This document shows positions 5,749 through 12,673 of a stretch of DNA of 13,670 bases, one piece after another. The number at the start of each line of letters is the position of its first letter. Position 1 is the first letter of the stretch. The notes below the pieces were generated by a model that was not told the DNA's origin, did no database searches, and worked only from the letters and a program-made list of their open reading frames with translations. A program made the translations under genes and the position numbers. This stretch comes from Dehalococcoidia bacterium (GTDB taxonomy: Bacteria > Chloroflexota > Dehalococcoidia > JACVQG01 > JAHKAY01), in NCBI GenBank assembly GCA_030740315.1, contig JASLXN010000022.1, forward strand, positions 1 through 13,670, given 5' to 3'.

Positions 5749-6663
5749 CTATGCTCCTCCCTGTATCTCCAGGGGCAGCATGGCACAGCAGGTCTCGCTG
5801 AAAATCGGCTGAAGCCCCTTGCGGCGAGCATAGCGGACGGTGCCCTGAGCCGGGTAGGCAATGCCATCCAACCCGGCGTTTACCGCCGCCCGGTCTATCC
5901 CTACCTTGACATCGCCCATAGGGCGGGTGCAGCCCAAGAGCACCGGGGTGGCGGGCAGGGCGGCCCTAGCGTGGCGGAAAAAGGCCTCCAACTCGCCCGT
6001 CGGCGGCGGCTCCACCCCTTCCATTGGGGTCCCATCCAGCGGTGTGATTACCACCAGCACCAGAGCAGCCACTGGGAACTCGGCCACCATATCCAGTGCA
6101 GCCTCCTCTCCCAACCAATGGCCGTAGTGCAGGCCAAGCACTATGTGTGGCATGGAGGGCACACCGTACTCCGATAACAGGGACAAGGAGCGCTGGTAGT
6201 CCTCCACGCCGGCCTCCAGGTGGTACACCTGTGAAATAGTATCCTCCGCTCCGATAACATCCAGTAAGGCACCATCCACCCCGGCCTCGGCCAGCGCCTG
6301 GGCCTGGGGTGCATCCACCAGCCCCGTGTGCACCAGCACTCTGAGACCCAGTTCGTTTTTTATACGAGATAGCTCCTCAGCCAGGGGGGTAAGGGGAACA
6401 TCGCCGGCAGGCCCGGCTCCGCCGCTGACCAGCACCCCCTTGGCACCCTTGCGGGCCAACTGCTGGCAGGCAGCAAACAGTGAGGCCCCTTCCGGTAGCG
6501 GCCTCATGTGGCGCAATAGCTGCCCCTGGCAGTGGTCACAGCTCAGGGCACAGCTATTTCCTGTAACAGAGACAGCAGTGAACGCCGCCGGTGTGTGCTG
6601 GCGAAACTCCGGCGTCTGGTAACTCTTCAACCCCGGAGCGTAGAAGTAGATGGGTCTGGCCAT
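5749..6663 (-). CDS. Radical SAM protein A, biotin-synthase homologue (COG1856-like; LipS-type candidate)
   Basis: A 304-residue radical SAM protein. The opening IYFYAPGLKSYQT and the cluster motif in SVTGNSCALSCDHCQG (C38, C42, C45; CX3CX2C) fit the uncharacterised biotin-synthase homologue group COG1856. The barrel continues through GVLVSGGAG (76-84), VHTGLVDAPQAQALAEAGVDG (a little after 110) and PHIVLGLHYG (172-181). The C-terminus has VLLGCTRPMG with C245 and a CC pair (C292-C293) near the end, possible auxiliary-cluster ligands. It sits 4 bp after the COG1751 gene and 2 bp before the lipoate ligase, so it is tightly operonic. By context and fold I infer one half of a LipS1/LipS2-type lipoyl synthase that inserts sulfur into an octanoyl chain. 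No ribosome binding site is obvious, consistent with translational coupling to the gene before it. Confidence 0.8.
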   Translation of the reverse strand: MARPIYFYAPGLKSYQTPEFRQHTPAAFTAVSVTGNSCALSCDHCQGQLLRHMRPLPEGASLFAACQQLARKGAKGVLVSGGAGPAGDVPLTPLAEELSRIKNELGLRVLVHTGLVDAPQAQALAEAGVDGALLDVIGAEDTISQVYHLEAGVEDYQRSLSLLSEYGVPSMPHIVLGLHYGHWLGEEAALDMVAEFPVAALVLVVITPLDGTPMEGVEPPPTGELEAFFRHARAALPATPVLLGCTRPMGDVKVGIDRAAVNAGLDGIAYPAQGTVRYARRKGLQPIFSETCCAMLPLEIQGGA

Positions 6664-6667
6664 TGCG

Positions 6668-7246
6668 CTACAGGCGTGGTTTGCAGATGACTTCTTTTAC
6701 CCGCATCTTGAAGAAATCGGTGGCGTTGGCGGGTTGAAGCACTACCGCTGTATCCGCCCCCCTCCCAGTGCCGGCGATTACCACCACCTCTTCGTCGGTG
6801 CGCACCAGCCCGGAGTCAGCGCACATGGCGGCCATCTCGCACACCACCTTCATACCTTCTCCGAAAAGCCGCAGCGTGAGCGCCAGAATATCGTCCAGCA
6901 TGTACGTATCGTGGTGCTTGCGCAAGGCACGCCCCACCCCACCAAATATATGAGTGGAGGTATGAATAATGGCCCCCCGCTGTTCCATAGCGGTACGGTT
7001 CTCCGGGGTCACCTCCTGTGTATTGGGCTCCTTGAACCCATGAGCATGAGTGACGGCTATTAGTTTGTAACCCCGAAAGGCTTCAGCGGCCATTGCACCA
7101 CTATCGCCACGGGTGGTAGCCACTATTATGGTCTTGATGCCCAGCTCATCGGCCCTCTTTTTGGCCAGTTGCAGAGTATCCTCCGTATTATCCCGGCCTG
7201 GCCGGGGAAAATACACGGTGTTGGATTGAACGATCTCGGTGGTCAC
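6668..7246 (-). CDS. COG1751 pyruvate-kinase C-terminal-like domain protein
   Basis: A 192-residue protein from a GTG at 7246-7244, supported by AAAGGGGA a few nt upstream. The frame extends to an ATG at 7288, but that start has no ribosome binding site and the added 14 residues look unlike the family. The core is VYFPRPGRDNTEDTLQLAKK, then IKTIIVATTRGDSGAMAAEAF, KLIAVTHAHGF, and a C-terminal EEVVVIAGTGRGADTAVVL. This is the stand-alone domain related to the C-terminal alpha/beta domain of pyruvate kinase (COG1751). It lacks the catalytic barrel and is not a pyruvate kinase. Its biochemical role is not established. It is the first gene of the radical SAM / lipoate ligase operon, 4 bp before radical SAM gene A, which suggests but does not prove a link to lipoyl or carrier metabolism. 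Confidence 0.82.
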   Translation of the reverse strand: MTTEIVQSNTVYFPRPGRDNTEDTLQLAKKRADELGIKTIIVATTRGDSGAMAAEAFRGYKLIAVTHAHGFKEPNTQEVTPENRTAMEQRGAIIHTSTHIFGGVGRALRKHHDTYMLDDILALTLRLFGEGMKVVCEMAAMCADSGLVRTDEEVVVIAGTGRGADTAVVLQPANATDFFKMRVKEVICKPRL

Positions 7247-7335
7247 AATATTCCCCTTTCTATTTGCCTTCAGGCTGCACCCAGACATCGGTCGTTGCCC
7301 CGTACCCGCTGCCCCCCTTTAAAAGCTTAAGGGAC

Positions 7336-7341
7336 AGTATA
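7336..7341 (-). promoter_or_regulatory. Possible -10 element for the COG1751/lipoyl operon
   Basis: TATACT on the minus strand (5 of 6 to the -10 consensus) would give an approximately 80-nt leader before the GTG start. The best -35 at 17 nt spacing is TTCCCT, which is poor. An imperfect inverted repeat CCCTT...AAGGG lies between the -10 and the gene. Speculative. Confidence 0.3.
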
Positions 7342-7386
7342 GCTTAGCAGAGGGTGAAAGGGAAGCAATGCATACACAATGCCCTA

Positions 7387-7415
7387 GTGACGGGCACATA
7401 CGAACGCCTCATAAT
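7387..7415 (+). promoter_or_regulatory. Possible promoter for the small membrane protein gene
   Basis: GTGACG (7387-7392) and CATAAT (7410-7415) are separated by 17 nt, matching the sigma70 hexamers at 4 and 5 positions of 6. A transcript from about 7422 would reach an AGAGGAGG ribosome binding site at 7457-7464, just before the reading frame that encodes the first membrane helix. Confidence 0.35.
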
Positions 7416-7474
7416 CCCCATGAAGGCCAATCCCTCTCGCTAGGTACGGTCTGACAGAGAGGAGGCGCCTAGAA

Positions 7475-7971
7475 TTTTTTTTCCGGCTAACGCTGCTGGC
7501 ACTTCACACAGTGTTCTGGGCCGCGTCGGTCAGCACTATATTATTCACGATCCTGTTTCTAGAACCGAATCTAAAACGTTTTTAGTCTCTAGCGTCCAGT
7601 ACCCGGTCATGGGCGCGCTTCTACCTGTCCTGACCCCTGCCATGATGCTCAATTCTATCGTGGCTCTGGGGATCAGCATTGCCCTGACATTAAAGCTCCG
7701 GCAGGGCACGCTGGGCCTCCTTCGGTCCACGACTTGGAGTTGGGCGGCGGCGCTGAGTCTGATTCTGACAGTCACTGCCATGGTAATCGGCTTCACCATC
7801 ATGGTACCGACCGATGCTCGCCTGAGGAAGCTACGGCAAAGCGTGGAGGGACACCCACCCATCCCCGAGGAGGCCCAGCAACTGGGGCAACTCAGCCACC
7901 GGATAAAGAAGATGAGCCAGACGGACTTCGTGCTCATACTCATCGCCATGGCCGCCACCCAGTACCTTTAG
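7475..7971 (+). pseudogene. Small integral membrane protein, frame broken at a T run
   Basis: Two frames together encode a protein of about 165 residues. The upstream frame (from about 7481) reads FRLTLLALHTVFWAAS and on through a hydrophobic helix to LEPNLKRF, then hits TAG at 7583-7585. The second frame continues as LVSSVQYPVMGALLPV and runs to 7971, adding further helices, a TDARLRKLR loop and a C-terminal AMAATQYL helix end. Joining needs one extra T in the run at 7579-7583, a typical homopolymer indel. The ATG at 7609 that starts the intact second frame has no ribosome binding site and would lose the first helix. AGAGGAGG (7457-7464) instead points to a start near 7472-7480, but no ATG, GTG or TTG lies there; a T8 run at 7475-7482 may hide a second error. 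The pattern resembles small four-helix DUF proteins (DUF2269/DUF1772-like), uncertain. Confidence 0.5.
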
Positions 7972-8075
7972 GCCCTCATCGGCATACGGCCCACAGGCCT
8001 GCGTCAGAGGTAGCCTTACCGCACTCCAACCATCCTCACCAAGCCGTTTCTCCAAGGTGTTCCCCTGTGTCTCCC

Positions 8076-9842
8076 TTATGCCTCTGGTTTGGGGTATAGC
8101 TCGGGGAAGGCAAGCTTGCGGCCCATCTCCGGCATGTGGTCAGGCCCCACCCAGCGGTGTCCCGGCCCGCCGCGCTGAAGCATAGGATGGTCAACCTCAC
8201 GGTCCACCACCACATCCAGCACAGAGGTCTTGCCTGATTCTATGCAGCGGTTCAGTGCCGCCCTGATATCCCCAGGCTCCTCCACCCTCTCCACATGGCA
8301 GCCCATGGCAGCATATAGCTGGTCATAGCGGATAGGGGTGAGCATGCCCGGGTTGCCCCTCTGGCCGCCGGGGAAGACAAACTGGTCTCCGATGAAATAG
8401 TCTACCTCCCTGCTGAGCCATGAGGAGTTGTTGTTGACCATAAAGACAACAGGCAGGTTGTAGCGGACGGCGGTCTCCACATCAAAGCCGCCTATGCCCA
8501 TGCCGCCATCGCCCATCATCACAAACACCTGCTTGCCGGGCCGGGCAAGCTGGGCACCCAGACCCATCCCCACCCCGTGGCCCACGGTTATCCACTCCCC
8601 AGTGTCCAAAACCGTGCCAGGCATTTTGGCCCGCACCCGCTCTGTGACGAAGGCGCTGCCCGTATAGGCGTCAAATATAGTGGTAGCATCATCGTCCAGC
8701 ACATCCACTATGGCCTCAGCCAGGTAGGCAGGGTGAATAGGACGGCGGGCGCTCACCTTCTGGGCCGCCTGCGTCAGGCGCTCATTCTCCTGACGCTTCA
8801 GACCGGCGATGTTCTCCAGCCACTCCTGCCGGGAGGGCACCTCCTTTAGCTGGCGGGCCGCCGTAACCATCTGGCGCAGGACTCTCTTTGAGTTTCCCAG
8901 CATTGCCATCTCTGTAGGCACAATGCTCTCCACTTCCCGGCTGGTGGAGTGCACCTGAATGAAACGGGTGTTGCCACCCCACCGGCCAAAGTCTTCCAGG
9001 TACCCCAAGTTCAGGCCCACCAGCAGCACTACATCCGTGCTGCGCAACACCTGTCCTCGCACCCGGCCGGCGAAGGCCAGAGGATGATCCTCCGGAACGG
9101 AACCCCGTGCAAGCCGGCGGGTGATGACAGGCACATTAAGCGCCTCCGCTAACTCCCGCAGTTCGGCGCCGGCGTCCTCCCAGTACGCCTGCTCTCCGGC
9201 CACAATGGCCGGGCGCTCGGCCTTCAACAACATCTCCACCGCTTGAGCACAGGCATCGGGGTCACCAGCACCACCCACCATGGGGCTAGAGAGATAGCCC
9301 GGCAGGTAGCTCCGTTGCTCCTGGAGCCGTCGACGCCTTATTTGGACATTCTCCGGTATGTCCATCACCACAGGGCCTGGCGGGTAAGCCGTGGCCTCGG
9401 ATATAGCTTTCTTGGTCAAGTAGGCCCCGAGGCGATCATCTACCACCCGCACGCTCCACCTGGTGAAGCGGCTGCACTCCTCGCTGGCCCATGAAGCGGC
9501 TGAAGCCCCCCGGAAATCAGTGAGGGTAGCGTGCTGGCCCACCAGGGCCAAAACGGGGCTCTTGGAGTAGTATGCCTGGGCGATGCCGTTGGAGGCATTG
9601 GCAAAACCGGGGCCGCCGAAGAAGAAACACACCCCCAGCCGCCGCCCCGCCCGGGCATAGGCATCGGCGGCAAAGGAGGCCGCCTGCTCATGCCTCACAT
9701 GGACTATCTGGATACCCACCTCCGAGGCGGCAACCATCATGGGGAAGATACTTCCTCCCCCCACCCCAAATATATGCTCCACGCCTTCCTCTTTGAGCAC
9801 CCGAGCCATGATCTGGGCGCAGCTAAGTGTCTCCTCCGGCAT
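8076..9842 (-). CDS. ThDP-dependent enzyme, acetolactate synthase / 2-hydroxyacyl-CoA lyase superfamily
   Basis: A 588-residue protein with the three-domain layout of the family. The N-terminal PYR domain has GVGGGSIFPM and the catalytic glutamate E52 in VRHEQAASFAADAYAR. The central domain runs about residues 190-340. The C-terminal PP domain carries the ThDP/Mg motif GDGGMGIGGFDVETAVRYN (444-462) ending in NNN (470-472). LDTGEWITVGHGVGMG and VETAVRYNLPVV resemble the oxalyl-CoA decarboxylase / 2-hydroxyacyl-CoA lyase branch, but the Tyr-Glu pair of oxalyl-CoA decarboxylase is absent in my hand alignment, so I do not call that enzyme. AGGAGG lies 4 nt before the ATG. It is the last gene of an operon with a CoA-transferase and a formyltransferase, 31 bp behind the latter. 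Expected chemistry is decarboxylation or C-C bond making or breaking on a 2-oxo acid or acyl-CoA; substrate unknown. Confidence 0.82.
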   Translation of the reverse strand: MPEETLSCAQIMARVLKEEGVEHIFGVGGGSIFPMMVAASEVGIQIVHVRHEQAASFAADAYARAGRRLGVCFFFGGPGFANASNGIAQAYYSKSPVLALVGQHATLTDFRGASAASWASEECSRFTRWSVRVVDDRLGAYLTKKAISEATAYPPGPVVMDIPENVQIRRRRLQEQRSYLPGYLSSPMVGGAGDPDACAQAVEMLLKAERPAIVAGEQAYWEDAGAELRELAEALNVPVITRRLARGSVPEDHPLAFAGRVRGQVLRSTDVVLLVGLNLGYLEDFGRWGGNTRFIQVHSTSREVESIVPTEMAMLGNSKRVLRQMVTAARQLKEVPSRQEWLENIAGLKRQENERLTQAAQKVSARRPIHPAYLAEAIVDVLDDDATTIFDAYTGSAFVTERVRAKMPGTVLDTGEWITVGHGVGMGLGAQLARPGKQVFVMMGDGGMGIGGFDVETAVRYNLPVVFMVNNNSSWLSREVDYFIGDQFVFPGGQRGNPGMLTPIRYDQLYAAMGCHVERVEEPGDIRAALNRCIESGKTSVLDVVVDREVDHPMLQRGGPGHRWVGPDHMPEMGRKLAFPELYPKPEA

Positions 9843-9873
9843 TCTGCCTCCTTCCGCTTTGGATGGGCTTCGG

Positions 9874-10788
9874 CTACGCCAGCCGCTCCCCCACTTTCAG
9901 TCCTGTTTCCTGTACCCACTGCCCGGCCGTTATCTTTGCCGCCCCTGCGGGCTGCACTCGCTTTATCAGAATAGCCCCGCCGGGACAGGAAACGGTGAAA
10001 CTTTCCTCATCCACCGCCGTCACCGCACCGGGGAAGTCCCCTGCGGAGCCTCCTGGGAGGCTGACAGCGTCAAAGAGCTTTATCTTCTCCCCCCGCAGTG
10101 TGGTAAAGGCCCCCGGCTGCGGATTGGTGCCCCGGATTAGGTTGTAGACCTGGGCCATGGGACGGTACCAGTCCACCCGGGCGTGCTCCTCACCACAGGG
10201 AGGCTCGTAAGTCGCCTGGGAGTGGTCCTGCGCTACAGAGGGTGCCCTACCCTGCGCCACCAAGCCCACCGCTTCCACCATCGCCTCCACCCCCAGAGGG
10301 AAGAGTTTGTTGAAATACAGAGTGCCCATGGTATCGTCGGGGCCGATTTCAGCCTCTTTCTGGAGCAGGATGTTACCGGTGTCAATTCCTTCATCGGCCC
10401 AGAAAACAGTCAGGCCGGTGCGGACATCCCCATCGATTACGGCCCAGTGCATGGCGCTGGCCCCCCGGTGCCTGGGGAGCAGGGAAGGGTGGTACTGAAT
10501 GCTGCCCAGCCGCGGGCAGCGCAGCACATTGCCAGGGACGATATCCGTGACGAAGGCCAGTACCCCTAGATCTGCGTTCAGGTTGCGAAACTGCTCATAG
10601 ACCTCCGGATCCTTCATGCGGGCGGGCTGGAACAGGGGCAGACCACTTTTTTCAGCCACCTCTTTAAGCGGCCCAGCTGCTCCCGGTTGCTGGCCGGTAA
10701 ACACGCCAACAACTTCATCCCCCCTTTTTATAAGGGCTTCCAGCACCTGAGCACCAAAAGCCGCCTGTCCGGTCAGAACCGTGCGCAT
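9874..10788 (-). CDS. Formyltransferase, 10-formyl-THF hydrolase/dehydrogenase N-terminal type
   Basis: A 304-residue protein. The N-terminal formyltransferase domain (about 1-180) has the signature YHPSLLPRHRGASAMHWAV, with catalytic H100 and D136 in DEGIDTG. The asparagine usual in methionyl-tRNA formyltransferase (NxHxSLLP) is Q98 here. The string HPSLLPRHRGASA followed by FWADEGIDTGNILLQKE closely recalls the hydrolase domain of 10-formyl-THF dehydrogenase (ALDH1L1) rather than bacterial Fmt. The C-terminal domain (about 205-304) carries NPQPGAFTTLRGEKIKLFDA, the OB-like fold. It would bind 10-formyl-THF and release or transfer formyl; the acceptor is unknown. GGGAGG lies 4 nt before the ATG. 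Its position between a CoA-transferase (17 bp upstream) and a ThDP enzyme (31 bp downstream) suggests a catabolic or one-carbon role, not initiator-tRNA formylation. Confidence 0.83.
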   Translation of the reverse strand: MRTVLTGQAAFGAQVLEALIKRGDEVVGVFTGQQPGAAGPLKEVAEKSGLPLFQPARMKDPEVYEQFRNLNADLGVLAFVTDIVPGNVLRCPRLGSIQYHPSLLPRHRGASAMHWAVIDGDVRTGLTVFWADEGIDTGNILLQKEAEIGPDDTMGTLYFNKLFPLGVEAMVEAVGLVAQGRAPSVAQDHSQATYEPPCGEEHARVDWYRPMAQVYNLIRGTNPQPGAFTTLRGEKIKLFDAVSLPGGSAGDFPGAVTAVDEESFTVSCPGGAILIKRVQPAGAAKITAGQWVQETGLKVGERLA

Positions 10789-10805
10789 GCTACCTCCCTG
10801 CTGCT

Positions 10806-12026
10806 CTAAATAACCTCGGCATCCCTCAACGCGGCAATATCATCCCAAGAGTAGCCGCAGATTTCGGTAAGCACCTCCTCGGTATCCTGACCGCACTCTG
10901 GGGCGGCGGTACGGATACCTCCCGGGGTCTCGCTAAAGGTTACAGGGACATTTATCATCTTTATGTCACCAATGGTGGGGTGGGAGAAGTCCACTATATA
11001 GTCATTGGCCACCACCTGCGGGTCATCGGGCAGGTCCGAAACCGAGTTCACCCTCTCGTAGATAAAGTCCGGGAACTCCTGTAAAACCGAAATCCACTCG
11101 TCGCAGGTTCTAGTGGCGAAAATCTTGTCCATAATAGAAATCATCTCACCCCGGTTCTCCCGGCGTTTGTCCGCCGTCTCAAACAGCGGGTTGTTCTCCA
11201 TCTCGGCGCGCCCGATTGCCTGGCAGAAATTGCCCCAGTGCCGGTCCTGCTGCAACAAGGACAGGAAAAGCCACTTGCCGTCCTGGCACCGATAGAAGTT
11301 CATCATGGGATTGGCCGCCTTATGCTGCTGGAAGCGGGGCAGCTTCTTGCCCAACAGCAAGTATGCATGGATGTAGAGGGACTGGAGCCACATCATGCTG
11401 CTCATGTGGGAGCAGTCCACCTTCTGGCCCACCCCCAGCCGCTCCCGGGCAACTATAGCACCCATGACCCCGTAGGCCAGCATAATGGCCCCCATCTGGT
11501 CGGCGATGCCGCCCTGGCAGTAGCGGGGCTCCTCGGACTCCAGTGAGCCGAAGAGCTCCAAGAACCCTGTGCGGGCCATACCCACGGGGTCCAGGGAGGG
11601 ACGGTGGCTCTCGGGTCCCTCGGATCCATAGCCACTAGCGCTGGCATAAATTATTTTTGGGTTGTAATTTACCAGGGTGTCATATCCCATCCCCAACCTC
11701 TCCGGCACTCCTTGGCGGAAGTTCTGCACGAAGACATCCGATTGCTCCACCAGGCGATATAATACCGCCTTTGCCTGAGGGTTCTTCATATCAATGGCCA
11801 CGCTCTTCTTGTTACGGTTGTTGACCTCGAAATTATAGCTCTTGCCACCCGGAAGTGTGGCATTGATTCCTGCTATCCCGGAGATCCCCCGCACCGGATC
11901 TCCCACACCTAGCTCTTCAATCTTTATTACCTCTGCCCCCATATCGCCCAGCATAGCAGATGCTACCGGCCCCTGCTGAAAGATGGTCCAGTCCACCACT
12001 CTAAGTCCATCCAGGGGCATTGCCAT
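10806..12026 (-). CDS. CaiB/BaiF family (class III) CoA-transferase
   Basis: A 406-residue CoA-transferase from the ATG at 12026-12024. It opens MPLDGLRVVDWT and then GPVASAMLGDMGAEVIKIE (residues 19-37), the typical CoA-binding start, followed by NRNKKSVAIDMKNP (70-83). The predicted catalytic aspartate that forms the acyl-anhydride is D176 in YCQGGIADQMGA, close to Asp169 of formyl-CoA transferase. RLGVGQKVDCS follows as in the family. I chose this ATG because GGAGG lies 6 nt upstream; a TTG at 12032 touches the Shine-Dalgarno directly. It heads a three-gene operon with a formyltransferase and a ThDP enzyme. CaiB/BaiF enzymes move CoA between carboxylic acids (formyl/oxalate, carnitine, benzylsuccinate and others). 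Formyl-CoA or oxalyl-CoA is attractive given the neighbours but not proven. Confidence 0.88.
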   Translation of the reverse strand: MAMPLDGLRVVDWTIFQQGPVASAMLGDMGAEVIKIEELGVGDPVRGISGIAGINATLPGGKSYNFEVNNRNKKSVAIDMKNPQAKAVLYRLVEQSDVFVQNFRQGVPERLGMGYDTLVNYNPKIIYASASGYGSEGPESHRPSLDPVGMARTGFLELFGSLESEEPRYCQGGIADQMGAIMLAYGVMGAIVARERLGVGQKVDCSHMSSMMWLQSLYIHAYLLLGKKLPRFQQHKAANPMMNFYRCQDGKWLFLSLLQQDRHWGNFCQAIGRAEMENNPLFETADKRRENRGEMISIMDKIFATRTCDEWISVLQEFPDFIYERVNSVSDLPDDPQVVANDYIVDFSHPTIGDIKMINVPVTFSETPGGIRTAAPECGQDTEEVLTEICGYSWDDIAALRDAEVI

Positions 12027-12182
12027 AGACAACCTCCAACATCGTATTTTGGCCGATTAGCACCCAAGGTAAAACAAAACGGGAGTTTTAGCAACCTATC
12101 CCCCCCAAACCCCCACCGAGGTCAGTGCAAGCCTTGCCCACACCTTGCCCCCAAAAGGGCCTCTGTGCTATCGTTTCCTGGT
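12027..12182. other. Divergent intergenic region
   Basis: This 156-bp gap lies between the minus-strand CoA-transferase operon and the plus-strand acyl-CoA dehydrogenase remnant. It contains the GGAGG site of the CoA-transferase. A TACGAT hexamer on the minus strand has only a 15-nt spacing to TTGGGT, and its start site would fall within the Shine-Dalgarno, so I call no promoter. C-rich tracts (about 12100-12117) and a short direct repeat of CCTTGCCC are present. No clear operator or riboswitch was seen. Confidence 0.5.
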
Positions 12183-12666
12183 ATGAGCACAGGCGTGTTC
12201 GGCTTCACCGAAGCAAAGGAGATGTGCCAACGGGAGATGCGCAGCTTCCTGACCCGCGAAATTGCCCCCAGCGCCAACTCCCGTGCCAAGCTGGGCTATC
12301 TGCCACAGGAGATATGGGGCAAGTGGTGCCAGTTCGGCGTCGCCCGCCTCAACCTACCCGAGGAGGGGGGCAGCCACCATGATTGAAGCTGCGAGGCTGC
12401 TATGCTACCACACGCTGTATTCTAAAGACCAGCGCCACACCCACGCCAAGGAGTCGGACTTGGCCAAACTCCTCGCAGCCCGATCAGCGGTTGATTCCAT
12501 TCACAACTGCCTTCTAATTCACGGCCAAGTAGGCTATATTACGGAGCTACCACTTGAGCAAAGGCTACGTAAATTCGTTGGGCTGAGTATCGGCGATGGG
12601 GCCACCGACATCATGAAGCTTATAGTCAGCCGGGAACTCTTGGGCCGGGAGTCCCTATCCTATTAA
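12183..12666 (+). pseudogene. Acyl-CoA dehydrogenase remnant with internal deletion and frame change
   Basis: From an ATG at 12183 the first frame encodes an acyl-CoA dehydrogenase N-terminus (EMCQREMRSFLTREIAPSA and FGVARLNLPEE) and stops at 12386 after 67 residues. In another frame an ATG at 12379 begins a family C-terminus: MIEAARLLCYHTLY, AKLLAARSAVDS, IHGQVGYI, then RKFVGLSIGDGATDIMKL to a stop at 12666. Family members are about 380 residues; roughly 220 middle residues, including the flavin- and substrate-binding beta domain, are absent. The pieces meet at a G6 run (about 12365-12370). Neither piece could fold as a working dehydrogenase. This is a decayed gene or an assembly collapse. 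It has no good ribosome binding site and is followed 7 bp later by the radical SAM gene, which has its own. Confidence 0.75.
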
Positions 12667-12673
12667 GGAGACC

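Noticed and set aside
5749..6663. Annotation as biotin synthase BioB
   Set aside because: Length and cluster motif fit a homologue, but there are no biotin genes nearby and the lipoate ligase partner points to a different sulfur-insertion substrate.
7434..7482. Possible intrinsic terminator (inverted repeat CTAGG/CCTAG followed by T8)
   Set aside because: Only 5 bp of stem with a 24-nt loop, and no plus-strand gene upstream to terminate.
7579..7585. Programmed -1 frameshift site
   Set aside because: CGT-TTT-TAG does not fit the X-XXY-YYZ heptamer and no downstream stimulatory structure is evident; an indel is simpler.
8076..9842. Annotation as oxalyl-CoA decarboxylase
   Set aside because: Operon context is tempting, but the Tyr-Glu pair and the Ser/Arg tail used by the characterised enzyme are not visible in my hand alignment.
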